64,000 nucleotides of DNA from Gracilibacillus lacisalsi DSM 19029 (GTDB lineage Bacteria; Bacillota; Bacilli; Bacillales; Amphibacillaceae). Made by a program: the position numbers and the translations under genes. Each line of letters opens with the position of its first letter. Position 1 is the first letter of the stretch. A model generated the notes under the pieces. That model ran no database searches. It was not told where the DNA came from and saw only the letters and a list, made by a program, of their open reading frames with translations. The stretch is from the NCBI RefSeq assembly GCF_000377765.1, contig NZ_KB898663.1, positions 310,001 to 374,000 of the forward strand, in the 5' to 3' direction. Of this stretch, positions 36,162 to 44,349 are shown piece by piece.

Positions 36162-37082
36162 TTAATTCAAATCTAAAGTCAGATTTTTATCCCGGTTACA
36201 GGTAAGAATCCCGTTTTCAATTTCTAGTTCAGCTACTTGAATGGAAGAACGTTTAGTTAAATAAGAATCTTCTCCATAACCTTTTAAACGATCAGGGTGA
36301 GTAAAGTAGAAAATATATGCTTTATCATGAATAACTAATACATCCGCATGGAGACCGGCACCTTGGTCATCTTTTCTCTGCCCATCTTTATCTAAAATTT
36401 TACCGTTCCACTGCCAATTCACACAATCTTTTGATTGGTAGACACCTTGTCCACTCCATTCATCAATGATTAACCAATATTGTTTTTTCCAATAAAACAC
36501 ATTGGCTCCTTCATGTGGGAAACCAGTAATTACTGGACCAACTGATTCCCAATGATATAAATCGTCACTGTCAGCTGCGTATGTATGGCTATGATTTTGT
36601 TCATCTTTATACCACATTCGCCATTTTCCATTTGGCAGCTTGTGTACAGTAGCATCGATTACAAACTCTGAACTCAGCGACAACGTACTTTGATAGTTCC
36701 AATTCCACAAATCATCACTTATATAATGCAATATCTTTCGTTTATGACCAGCCCACTCATTGGGTACGCCTTTAATATAGGTAACATACATATGATAGAT
36801 GCCTTTATGATAAATAATTTCAGGTGCCCAAAATGTATTACGTCCTTTTTCTATATCTAAACCTTCGATAATCCCACGATATAGCCAATCATAACCATTC
36901 TTCGAAGTGGTGATACCTAAGTCTGTTCCATGTACCCATGATACATCAATTCGCCGGCTTGTCGCTCTTCTATTCGTATAAATAATCCACCATTCTTGTT
37001 CCACATGATTCCAGATCACAGTTGGATCAGCAGCACCGTCATAGATCGGATCTCTGAATAATGGTGCTGGAGCTTTTTTCAT
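36162..37082 (-). CDS. GH43-like five-bladed beta-propeller glycosidase
   Basis: 306-residue cytoplasmic protein. Its N-terminal DPIYDGAADPTVIW contains the Asp expected as catalytic base in clan GH-F propellers. FWAPEIIYHKGIYHMYVTY, VIDATVHKLPNGKWRMWYKDE and HEGANVFYWKKQYWLIIDEW supply the repeated blade motifs, with the Asp and Glu of DATV and HEGAN as further candidates. Family 43 is the best guess; GH117 or an uncharacterised propeller family is possible. A GTG at 37088 lies inside the ribosome site (GGAGGGGTG), so the ATG at 37082 is chosen. It ends the cluster with the TIM-barrel isomerase, DUF993 and dehydrogenase genes, though a terminator lies between. Confidence 0.75.
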   Translation of the reverse strand: MKKAPAPLFRDPIYDGAADPTVIWNHVEQEWWIIYTNRRATSRRIDVSWVHGTDLGITTSKNGYDWLYRGIIEGLDIEKGRNTFWAPEIIYHKGIYHMYVTYIKGVPNEWAGHKRKILHYISDDLWNWNYQSTLSLSSEFVIDATVHKLPNGKWRMWYKDEQNHSHTYAADSDDLYHWESVGPVITGFPHEGANVFYWKKQYWLIIDEWSGQGVYQSKDCVNWQWNGKILDKDGQRKDDQGAGLHADVLVIHDKAYIFYFTHPDRLKGYGEDSYLTKRSSIQVAELEIENGILTCNRDKNLTLDLN

Positions 37083-37104
37083 ACTCACCCCTCCATTTTA
37101 TAGA

Positions 37105-37135
37105 AAGGAGTGTACCCCTAAAAGATACACTCCTT
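37105..37135 (-). terminator. Hairpin after the TIM-barrel isomerase gene
   Basis: 10-bp stem AAGGAGTGTA/TACACTCCTT with an 11-base loop, 20 bases past the stop at 37156; TTTCTAT follows on the minus strand. It may limit readthrough into the GH43-like gene. Confidence 0.65.
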
Positions 37136-37155
37136 CATCCCATCCTTATCAGTAT

Positions 37156-37977
37156 TTATACATGTTTAGCAAAACTTTGCTTGACCTCTTGCAATACGTC
37201 ATCCCCATCACGATCCCACAATGATTGATTAATAATCTCAACCTCGATTGGACCATGATAACCTGCTGCTTCTACAGCTTTTCTCATTTTGTTAATTTCG
37301 ATCACACCGTCTCCCATCATAAAACGGCCTTTAAACATATCATCCATTGGTACTTTCCAGTCAGACACATGAAAACCTAAAATTCTTCCTTTTGCGCGTT
37401 CGATTTCCGCATAAAGGTTTGGATCCCACCAAACATGATAGACATCAACAATAACCCCCACTTCACTTGGGTCATATTTTTCTGCGATAGTTGTCGCTTG
37501 CTCCATTGTGTTAATAACTGACCTGTCTGCAGCAAACATCGGATGTAAAGGTTCAATCGCTAATTTTACACCATAATCCTTTGCAAAAGGGACTAACTTG
37601 TCAATCCCTTGCGCAACTTGTTCTCTTGCTGTAGCAATATCTTTATCAGCACTTGGACCACAAACCAATACTAATGTATCCGTACCTAATTCTGCCGCTT
37701 CTTCCACAGCACGTTTATTATCATCAATTCTATCTGCTCTTTCTTTCTCAGTAGCAGCAGGAAACATCCCACCACGACAAATACTCGATACTTGTAATCC
37801 GGCTTCCTGAATCAACTGTTTTGATTTTTTTAAGCCGATTTCTGCTATTTTATGACGCCATACCGAAATCCATGGTACATCATGATGGAGGCAACCTTCG
37901 ACAGCTTCCTGAAGACTCCATTGTTCGGTTGTAATTTGATTTAAACTAAGACGATTCATTAACTGTTCATCTGTCAT
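37156..37977 (-). CDS. Sugar phosphate isomerase/epimerase family TIM-barrel protein
   Basis: 273-residue xylose-isomerase-like TIM barrel. The metal site is complete by eye: Glu in KLAIEPLHPMF, Asp and His in VIVDVYHVWWDP, His in GFHVSDWK, and Glu in PIEVEIIN. ISSICRGGMFP near residue 65 is a further conserved block. The family isomerises or epimerises sugars or sugar acids, or splits keto-sugars; the substrate is unknown. It overlaps the DUF993 gene by four bases (ATGA) and follows a Gfo/Idh/MocA dehydrogenase, a trio also seen in other bacteria. GGAGGGAACACG precedes the ATG. Confidence 0.85.
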   Translation of the reverse strand: MTDEQLMNRLSLNQITTEQWSLQEAVEGCLHHDVPWISVWRHKIAEIGLKKSKQLIQEAGLQVSSICRGGMFPAATEKERADRIDDNKRAVEEAAELGTDTLVLVCGPSADKDIATAREQVAQGIDKLVPFAKDYGVKLAIEPLHPMFAADRSVINTMEQATTIAEKYDPSEVGVIVDVYHVWWDPNLYAEIERAKGRILGFHVSDWKVPMDDMFKGRFMMGDGVIEINKMRKAVEAAGYHGPIEVEIINQSLWDRDGDDVLQEVKQSFAKHV

Positions 37978-39152
37978 CGTGTTCCCTCCTGATTCACACC
38001 AGCAAGTTCTAATGTCAAACGCATTCTATCTGTTGCTAATTCTGGGTTTCTTAATAATCCAGCCTCATCCGCCATCACAAATAAATCGGACAAATGAACA
38101 ATTGAACGTGCACCTTCTTTTCCACCGATCATCCGGAAATGATCTTGATGACCATTCAGGTATGCCATAAAGACAACACCTGTTTTATAAGAAAAAGTTG
38201 GGGTCTGGAAAATATGGCGAGATAACGGCACTGTTTTTTCTAATAATTGATCATATTTTTCTAGATCACCTGCATCTAAAGCATGCATCGCTCCCGCTGC
38301 TGCCGGCGCAATTGCATCAAAAATACCTAACAGGGCGTGACTGTATCCTTGTTCATCACCTTTGATAAGTTCTGGATAGTTGAAATCATCGCCGGTATAC
38401 ATTCTGACACTATCTGGTAACTTACGACGCATCTCAATTTCTTTTTGATCATCTAAGAGCGAAATCTTAATACCATCGACTTTTGCTTCATTGTCTCGAA
38501 TAATTTGCAAGCATACTTCCATTGCTTCATCTAAATCTTCGTGGCCCCAGTAGCCTTTTAATGCAGGATCAAACATGTCGCCAAGCCAATGTAAGATAAC
38601 TGGTTGGGAAACATTTTGTAAAATTTTATTATAGACACGCTGATAATCCTCTGGACCTTGTGCACAGGCTGCAAGTGCTCTACTGGCCATTAAAATAATT
38701 TTCCCACCTTCTCCTTCCACAAAAGAAACTTGTTCTTCATATGCTCTTTCTACGTCTTCTAGTGTGACGGACGGAGATGGTTCTAGATGATCTGTTCCAA
38801 CCCCACTTGCCATATTCCCACCAACAGATTTTGCTTCTTTAATCGAGCGTGATATTAGCTCTTTCGCACCTTCCCAGCTTAATCCCATTCCGCGTTGTGC
38901 GGTATCCATTGCTTCTGCTACAGATAATCCGAGTGACCATAAATAATGGCGATACTCCATCGTTTTATCCCAATCTATTTGAGCATTAAGTGTAGGATCA
39001 GCATCTGCTAAAGGATCGGCCACCACATGAGCAGCCGAGAATGCAGTCCTTTTTTCAAAAGGTTTATCTGTTGGAACATCAAAAGGTGTATAATTACTAG
39101 CTTCATAAGTATATAGTTTTCGATCCTTATTCGGTAAAATGAGCTTCGTCAT
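37974..39152 (-). CDS. DUF993 / dihydrodipicolinate synthase-like protein
   Basis: 392-residue TIM-barrel protein of the DUF993 family, related to DHDPS-type class I aldolases. The likely Schiff-base Lys is in VDGIKISLLDD (about residue 229), and RMYTGDDFNYPELI with AIAPAAAGAMHAL resembles the late DHDPS block. The usual Tyr of DHDPS is not obvious; VILHWLGDMF occupies that region. No function is established. It is coupled to the isomerase downstream and lies 13 bases after the dehydrogenase, so aldol cleavage or dehydration of an oxidised sugar is a reasonable inference. Confidence 0.85.
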   Translation of the reverse strand: MTKLILPNKDRKLYTYEASNYTPFDVPTDKPFEKRTAFSAAHVVADPLADADPTLNAQIDWDKTMEYRHYLWSLGLSVAEAMDTAQRGMGLSWEGAKELISRSIKEAKSVGGNMASGVGTDHLEPSPSVTLEDVERAYEEQVSFVEGEGGKIILMASRALAACAQGPEDYQRVYNKILQNVSQPVILHWLGDMFDPALKGYWGHEDLDEAMEVCLQIIRDNEAKVDGIKISLLDDQKEIEMRRKLPDSVRMYTGDDFNYPELIKGDEQGYSHALLGIFDAIAPAAAGAMHALDAGDLEKYDQLLEKTVPLSRHIFQTPTFSYKTGVVFMAYLNGHQDHFRMIGGKEGARSIVHLSDLFVMADEAGLLRNPELATDRMRLTLELAGVNQEGTR

Positions 39153-39165
39153 TTTGTGTACCTCC

Positions 39166-40317
39166 TTACAATTTGATTTCTGGCACCTCTACCCAGCGTC
39201 TTTCTTCCCATGATTGTAAACCAAGGTCAGAAAGTTGCGTTCCTTTTGCACCTTCAAGCAGATCCCAAGGGAATTCCTCATCTGCAAAGACATGTTTTAA
39301 GAACAACTCCCACTGTACTTTGAATCCATTGTCATACACATCATTTGTCGGTACTTCCTGCCATTGTGCTTGGAAATCAAATGGATTTTCAATATCCGGA
39401 TTCCACGTTGGTTTTGGTGTATTGACACGATGTTGTACTTTGCAATCCCGAAGTCCTGCAACTGCACTACCTTCCGTACCATCCACTTGAATAGTTAACA
39501 AATCATCACGATTTACTCTTACGGCCCAAGATGAATTTGCCTGTACAACAACACCATTATCTAATTCAAATGTTCCATATGCAGCATCATCTGCAGTTGC
39601 TTGATATCTTTCACCATTTTCATCAACACGCTCTGGAATATGAGTAGCACCTAAGCATGACACTGCTTTTACATTACCAAAAAGGTTATCAATGACATAA
39701 CGCCAATGTGCAAACATATCAACGATAATACCACCGCCATCTTCTTTCCGGTAGTTCCAAGATGGGCGTTGTGCTTCTTGCCAATCTCCTTCAAACACCC
39801 AATAACCAAATTCCATTCTTACTGATAACATTTTGCCAAAGAAACCGGAATCGATAAGACGCTTTAATTTGAGTAGACCTGGTAAGAATAATTTATCTTG
39901 TACTACCCCATTTTTCACTCCTGCTTCCCTTGCCAGTCTTGCTAGTTCAACGGATCCTTCTAGGTTAGTAGCTGTTGGCTTTTCACAATAAATATGTTTT
40001 CCAGCTGCTATTGCTTGCTTAATACTTTCAGCGCGCCTAACCGTTGTTTGAGAGTCAAAATAAATTTCATTATAATCATCGTTTAATGCCGCCTCTAAAT
40101 CTGTTGAATAGCGTTCAATGCCATGTGCTTCTGCCAACGCTTTCAATTTCTTTTCGTTTCTTCCTACTAAGATTGGGTCAGGCATTAATGTATCCTCATT
40201 TTTTAATAAAACACCGCCTTGTTCTCTAATTGCTTTAATAGAACGAATTAAGTGTTGATTCGTCCCCATTCTTCCTGTAACCCCATTCATAATGATACCG
40301 ATTTTATGTTCTGCCAT
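39166..40317 (-). CDS. Gfo/Idh/MocA family oxidoreductase
   Basis: 383-residue NAD(P)-dependent sugar dehydrogenase. The dinucleotide fold opens with IGIIMNGVTGRMGTNQHLIRSI, an unusual form seen in the subfamily that travels with DUF993. The catalytic Lys is in YCEKPTATN (about residue 112), and the C-terminal sheet domain has DMFAHWRYVIDNLFG with a candidate His. It should oxidise a cyclic sugar or polyol, often at C3; the substrate is not known. It begins the dehydrogenase-DUF993-isomerase operon, with GAAAGGGG before the ATG. Confidence 0.88.
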   Translation of the reverse strand: MAEHKIGIIMNGVTGRMGTNQHLIRSIKAIREQGGVLLKNEDTLMPDPILVGRNEKKLKALAEAHGIERYSTDLEAALNDDYNEIYFDSQTTVRRAESIKQAIAAGKHIYCEKPTATNLEGSVELARLAREAGVKNGVVQDKLFLPGLLKLKRLIDSGFFGKMLSVRMEFGYWVFEGDWQEAQRPSWNYRKEDGGGIIVDMFAHWRYVIDNLFGNVKAVSCLGATHIPERVDENGERYQATADDAAYGTFELDNGVVVQANSSWAVRVNRDDLLTIQVDGTEGSAVAGLRDCKVQHRVNTPKPTWNPDIENPFDFQAQWQEVPTNDVYDNGFKVQWELFLKHVFADEEFPWDLLEGAKGTQLSDLGLQSWEERRWVEVPEIKL

Positions 40318-40369
40318 TATTTTTTCCCCTTTCAGTTGCTAATTTATATTAAGTTTAGCGTAATAAAAA

Positions 40370-40437
40370 AAATTCGTCTTATTAATCTAAGAACGAATTT
40401 CTTAAAATCGGAAATAAAATGGAGAGATTACTAGTAT
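40370..40437. promoter_or_regulatory. Inverted repeat and ACTAGT palindrome upstream of the dehydrogenase operon
   Basis: AAATTCGT-CTTA (40370-40381) pairs with TAAG-A-ACGAATTT (40388-40400), a 12-bp arm with one bulge. Further on, TTACTAGTAT (40428-40437) repeats the core of the palindrome in front of the gntR-aguA operon. On the minus strand TTTTTT, 17 bases and TATAAA near 40340-40370 is a weak promoter. These are operator candidates for the AraC-type or GntR-type regulators. Confidence 0.4.
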
Positions 40438-40447
40438 TTTAGTCGAT

Positions 40448-40531
40448 TGTTGGGGCTTCTTTGGTTCATTTACTGGCAACTTTGATTAATTTTCTGGCAG
40501 CTTTCCATGATTTACTATCAACTTCGCTTAT
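40448..40531. repeat. 21-bp tandem repeat, three to four units (TTTACTGGCAACTTT type)
   Basis: Units start at 40469 (TTTACTGGCAACTTTG), 40490 (TTTTCTGGCAGCTTTC) and 40511 (TTTACTATCAACTTCG), exactly 21 bases apart. A weaker one (13 of 21 matches) starts at 40448. The last unit overlaps the end of the AraC gene. The same motif recurs at 60346. Confidence 0.75.
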
Positions 40532-41339
40532 CAATATGCTGTTGTTTAGTCCGGTACTTATGAGGAGAAATCGCCGTGATGTTCTTAAAGGCTCGATAAA
40601 AGGTAGAAAGCGACTCAAATCCAACTTCAAAACAAATCGAAGCAATATCTTTGTCCGTTTCTGCTAACATTTTCTTAGCTAGACCTACGCGGACTTCTGT
40701 TAAATATTGAATAGGAGTCATATAATAGGTTTCTTTGAAAATCGTATTCATATGTCTCGTACTTATTCCTAGCCGTGATGCCAAGTCTTCTGCATGGATC
40801 CAGTCAAAGTAATGAGAATCGATATAATCCTTTAGCCGCTCTGCCCGTAAGGTATTCGCATCAACTTTTTCATTATTTTTCCCGCCACGTGCGATTAATA
40901 ATAAAAGTTGTGACAAGTATGTGCGTAACGCTGTTTCCTGATGCAGACTGTCATGAGCCTGTTCATAAAGCATTGTCCGCAATAGCTGGCGAATCTCACT
41001 GCTATTAAAAGGGTTTAAACCGATAAATTTAGATTCGTATAATGATTTCTCAAATAATTCTGTATTCGTTCCATCTTTAATTCGTCTATCAAAGGCGAGC
41101 ACCAAGACAGTTAATTTATGATCCGAAATAATCGCATGTGGTGTCAATGGTGTAATAAATGTTAGGTGATCCTGTTCAAGAAAATATTCTTTTCCATCTA
41201 AGATGATTTTACCTGTCCCTTCAAGCGCGTAAAGTAGTTGATAGACTTGGTGGTGATGTTCTTCAATACGGTCACCAGCGTGATGCTTGCTTTCATATAG
41301 TTGTATACCGAATGGTTCGATTCGAATATCTTTTAACAT
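40518..41339 (-). CDS. AraC-family transcriptional regulator with cupin sensor domain
   Basis: About 273 residues. The N-terminal cupin (YESKHHAGDRIEEHHHQVYQ, LEGTGKIILDGKEYFLEQDH) probably binds a sugar, and the C-terminal double helix-turn-helix reads DWIHAEDLASRLGISTRHMNTIFKE and DIASICFEVGFESLSTFYRAF, ending ITAISPHKYR. The frame is open to 41450, but GGAGGAAGTTCC in front of the ATG at 41339 sets the start. It is divergent from the second Gfo/Idh/MocA gene and upstream of the dehydrogenase operon on the same strand, so it is the probable local activator for both. Confidence 0.9.
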   Translation of the reverse strand: MLKDIRIEPFGIQLYESKHHAGDRIEEHHHQVYQLLYALEGTGKIILDGKEYFLEQDHLTFITPLTPHAIISDHKLTVLVLAFDRRIKDGTNTELFEKSLYESKFIGLNPFNSSEIRQLLRTMLYEQAHDSLHQETALRTYLSQLLLLIARGGKNNEKVDANTLRAERLKDYIDSHYFDWIHAEDLASRLGISTRHMNTIFKETYYMTPIQYLTEVRVGLAKKMLAETDKDIASICFEVGFESLSTFYRAFKNITAISPHKYRTKQQHIDKRS

Positions 41340-41470
41340 GGAACTTCCTCCAGATTTCAGATTTTTTTGTTTAGTTTTCCAGCATCTACTGCGAAAAATA
41401 GGAAGTTGTGATATATTGCTATTATATAGTATTGATTTTAAAAAAAGCAAAAAGTGAGGAGATTTGTCCT

Positions 41471-42652
41471 ATGGATAACGAGATTTCCATTGTATTAGTT
41501 GGTATCGGAGGTTATGGAAATGTTTATTTGAAAAATTTATTTGAAAACAATTATGAAAACGTATTCTTGAAAGGTGCTGTTGATGTTTCTCCTGAACGAT
41601 CGAGGTATTATCAGGAAATCAAGGATAAAAATATCCCAATCTATGATACGTTGGAGCAATTCTATCAAGAACATCAAGCTGACCTTGCCATTATATCGAC
41701 ACCTATCCACCTACATAAGGAACAAGCATGTCTTGCGATGGAAAGAGGCAGTCACGTACTTTGTGAAAAACCAGCAACAGCCAATCGCGAGCATTTGCAG
41801 GAAATGATTGAAACACGGGATCGTACCCAGAAAAAATTAGCGATCGGATTTAACTGGTCTTTTACTAAATCAATTCAATCTTTAAAACAGGATATATTAA
41901 GCGGAGCATTTGGTCGTCCGATCAGGATGAAAAGTCTAGTATTATGGCCGCGAAACGCTGACTATTTTAATCGATCTGGGTGGGCAGGAAAAAAATATAG
42001 TCCAGACGGAGAGATGATTTTTGATAGTGTTGCCAATAATGCTACCGCACATTTCTTACACCATCTACTCTATTTATCTGGTGATTCTATTGAAACGAGT
42101 GCGGAAATCGATCAAATTTCGGCTGAATTATATCGTGCAAATCCGATTGAAACATTTGATACATGTGCAATTCATATCCATACCAAAAATGATATAGAAA
42201 TGGTTTACCTTGCTTCTCATGCAGTTGCTGATGAACATCGTCCGAAATATACATTAGAGTTTGAAGATGCAACAATCACCTATCATCCAGAGGGAGAACG
42301 CGGGGATATTATAGCTAAGTGGCATGACGGCAGAGAAAAGGTATACGAAGATCCTGAAAATATTCATATAGTAAAATTAGAAGTTATGTTAGAAGCGCTC
42401 CGTAATGAAAAACAAAGTATTTTATGTGGACCTGAAGCCGCAAGTGCACATGTCAATGCGATTTACGGAATACACCAATCCGTAAAGGACATTCCTAAAT
42501 TTCCTAAACATTGGATAGCTTATGACGAAGACCGAAAATTGACGACTGTTCAAGGATTAGATGAGACATTAAAACAATGCTATAATCAGTTTTGTCTTCC
42601 AAATGATTTAGGTGTTGAATGGAGTAATCCGGGAAAGATTGTGAAATTTTAA
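41471..42652 (+). CDS. Gfo/Idh/MocA family oxidoreductase (divergent, second copy)
   Basis: 393 residues. NAD(P) site IVLVGIGGYGNVYLKNLFEN at residues 8-27, catalytic block LCEKPATANREH (Lys about 100) and a C-terminal domain with NNATAHFLHHLLYLSG. It is only distantly like the dehydrogenase at 39166, so the two are not recent duplicates. The first 21 codons of the open frame (41408-41470) are upstream of the GAGGAG site and are left out. Shared regulation with the other cluster genes through the AraC protein is likely. One enzyme may oxidise the sugar and the other may reduce a later intermediate; this is inference. Confidence 0.87.
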   Translation: MDNEISIVLVGIGGYGNVYLKNLFENNYENVFLKGAVDVSPERSRYYQEIKDKNIPIYDTLEQFYQEHQADLAIISTPIHLHKEQACLAMERGSHVLCEKPATANREHLQEMIETRDRTQKKLAIGFNWSFTKSIQSLKQDILSGAFGRPIRMKSLVLWPRNADYFNRSGWAGKKYSPDGEMIFDSVANNATAHFLHHLLYLSGDSIETSAEIDQISAELYRANPIETFDTCAIHIHTKNDIEMVYLASHAVADEHRPKYTLEFEDATITYHPEGERGDIIAKWHDGREKVYEDPENIHIVKLEVMLEALRNEKQSILCGPEAASAHVNAIYGIHQSVKDIPKFPKHWIAYDEDRKLTTVQGLDETLKQCYNQFCLPNDLGVEWSNPGKIVKF

Positions 42653-42720
42653 GAAAAACCGGGAAATCCCACCCGGTCCTGTCCAAAGTAGTTTATTTTG
42701 ACATGAATAATAGGCGTAAC

Positions 42721-43020
42721 AACCGCTGCGGCTTGCCCACCTCGCTTTCCGTGGGGCGGGTCTTCAGCTAACTTTTGTAAAGAAGATCGCTTACAAAAGT
42801 GGATCTTCAGATCACGCTGATCCCACAGGAGTCGAAGTGGACGCCTACGCTAATTAATGCTCTACAATGAATGTACTCGCTGACATTCCAATTTTATTAC
42901 ACAGGTTAAGAAAGCTCGAGAAGTGAGCAGTCACAAACGTTGTAGAACAGTTTCATAGCGGAGGCCGTCCACTTCCACTCCTACGGGATGGTGGAAAGGG
43001 AAGTGGACAGCCGCAGCGAT
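42721..43020. repeat. Composite palindromic intergenic repeat, copy B (second unit shortened)
   Basis: The plus-oriented unit (42721-42852) has the same ordered blocks as copy A: CTTTCCGTGGGG, CTTCAGCTAACTTTT, AAAAGTGGATCTTCAG, TCCCACAGGAGT. The inverted unit (42955-43018) keeps only its ends and has lost the inner AGCTAACTTT...GGATCTTCAG hairpin. The outer ends are a perfect 9-bp inverted repeat, CGCTGCGGC (42724-42732) and GCCGCAGCG (43010-43018). Nothing gene-like is seen here. Confidence 0.85.
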
Positions 43021-43106
43021 GGTTTCCTATACAAGCTATTTCAAAATGGCTACTCTGCTTACAAATGCGTTGATACCACGGATTATATACTTTCTTTATT
43101 TATAAG

Positions 43107-43250
43107 AAAAGCGCAGAGCGCCCGTTTAGAAACGTAGCGACTTCAGCATCAACTGAGATAAAGGAATTACGGTGAGTTTACGAACCGATGATGACTTATC
43201 GCAGGGCGATTCGTGAAGTCGCCTAGTTTCTGGGCGCTTGCGTAGACAGG
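43107..43250. repeat. Structured intergenic element with nested inverted repeats
   Basis: AGCGCCC (43117-43123) pairs with GGGCGCT (43232-43238), and inside GCGACTTCA (43137-43145) pairs with TGAAGTCGC (43214-43222). The centre contains CAACTGAGATAAAGGAATTACG and CGCAGGGCGAT. From general familiarity, similar GCGCCCGTTTAG... elements occur between genes in Bacillaceae, but I cannot name the family. It could be a small mobile palindrome or an RNA. Confidence 0.6.
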
Positions 43251-43287
43251 CACCCAATTTTTATACTTTCTTTCCTTTTAGAAACAA

Positions 43288-43321
43288 AATCCCCTGTCTT
43301 ATCCAGTGATGACAGGGGATT
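43288..43321 (-). terminator. Terminator of the dhaKLM operon
   Basis: 11-bp stem AATCCCCTGTC/GACAGGGGATT with a 12-base loop, 6 bases past the dhaM stop; TTTTGTTTCT follows on the minus strand. Confidence 0.85.
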
Positions 43322-43327
43322 CTTATA

Positions 43328-43714
43328 TTACATATTTATCTTCATTTTCTCTAAACTAGATATAATTTCCTCTACAGACTTACCTAAGTTAGATTCCACA
43401 GCAGCGATATAAGAACCTTCTACAACTGGAATATCCTCAGCGATACGAATATTCGAAGACTCCAGTAATTCTATCGCCATTTCTGCGTTCATTTTAGCAC
43501 TACCTAGGTCGTAAAAGATAATAGCGCCACTGTCACCTGCAGCTTGTTCAATAGCTTCTTGGATTTTTTCAATACTTGTACCAATTTCATTGTCCTCTGT
43601 TCCACATGCCAGTGAAAGTGGCACATCATCGATAACTTGATCAATCAATGCCTTGATTCCTTGACCAATCGGATAACTGTGGGAAACAATAATGATTCCT
43701 ACCTTTTCTGCCAT
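43328..43714 (-). CDS. dhaM: PTS-dependent dihydroxyacetone kinase, phosphoryl donor subunit
   Basis: 128-residue EIIA-mannose-like domain. The phosphorylated His12 is in IIIVSHSYPIGQGI, and IIFYDLGSAKMNAEMAIELL is the family block. It would take phosphate from HPr and pass it to ADP bound on DhaL. It consists of the EIIA-like domain alone, without the HPr and EI domains fused in E. coli DhaM, as is usual in Firmicutes. Last gene of dhaK-dhaL-dhaM, two bases after dhaL, with GGAGG before the ATG. Confidence 0.95.
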   Translation of the reverse strand: MAEKVGIIIVSHSYPIGQGIKALIDQVIDDVPLSLACGTEDNEIGTSIEKIQEAIEQAAGDSGAIIFYDLGSAKMNAEMAIELLESSNIRIAEDIPVVEGSYIAAVESNLGKSVEEIISSLEKMKINM

Positions 43715-43716
43715 CT

Positions 43717-44337
43717 CTATTCCTCCAAATCGAGTACTTCGGCCAATGCTTCAAAAATATAAAACGAAGACATCGAACCAGGATCTACATGTCCTTTGGA
43801 ACGTTCTTTGAGATAAGAAGCTCGGCCTTTCGTTGCAGCCATTTCTCGTGTGTCCTCAATCGTTGCCTGACAAACTTCTAGAATACCGTGCCAATCTTGT
43901 ACATCTTCTTCTTGAAGAAAGTTCGCTACTTGCTTCCATACATCGTACATGGTTTTCTCTCCAAAATCTGCTTTACCACGAGCTTGGAGACCTTCGACTG
44001 CATCATTTATTGCTTGTTTAAAGACGTCCTGATCTACTTCTTTCCCTTGCATTGCCAAAGACATTTTAAGAAAAGCAGTTCCGTACAACGGACCTGATGC
44101 CCCACCTACTTTTGCCATTAATGTCATCGCAGCGCTTTTTAGAACATCCGCTGCGGAATCATATGATGTATGATTAACTTTTGCGACAACTTCATGGAAT
44201 CCACGCGCCATATTAATGCCGTGATCCCCATCTCCGATCGCTTGATCCAGTTCAGTTAATTGATCCTTATGATCAAACATTCTTTTTTGAATTTCTTTCA
44301 TCCAGTCCTTGGCTTTATCAACCGTTAATATAATCAT
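43717..44337 (-). CDS. dhaL: Dihydroxyacetone kinase, ADP-binding subunit
   Basis: 206 residues, all-helical barrel. The Mg/ADP site is in LDQAIGDGDHGINMARGF (about residues 27-44), with GGASGPLYGTAF (about 78-89) for the nucleotide phosphates and GRASYLKERSKGHVDPGS near the C-terminus. The bound ADP is a cofactor re-phosphorylated by DhaM. Together with DhaK it makes dihydroxyacetone phosphate. AAAGGAG precedes the ATG, 12 bases after dhaK. Confidence 0.96.
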   Translation of the reverse strand: MIILTVDKAKDWMKEIQKRMFDHKDQLTELDQAIGDGDHGINMARGFHEVVAKVNHTSYDSAADVLKSAAMTLMAKVGGASGPLYGTAFLKMSLAMQGKEVDQDVFKQAINDAVEGLQARGKADFGEKTMYDVWKQVANFLQEEDVQDWHGILEVCQATIEDTREMAATKGRASYLKERSKGHVDPGSMSSFYIFEALAEVLDLEE

Positions 44338-44349
44338 CCAATTCTCCTT

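Noticed and set aside
42658-42677. Possible terminator ACCGGG/CCCGGT after the second dehydrogenase gene
   Set aside because: The stem is only 6 bp and lacks a T-run; it may help termination but I cannot support it as a feature.
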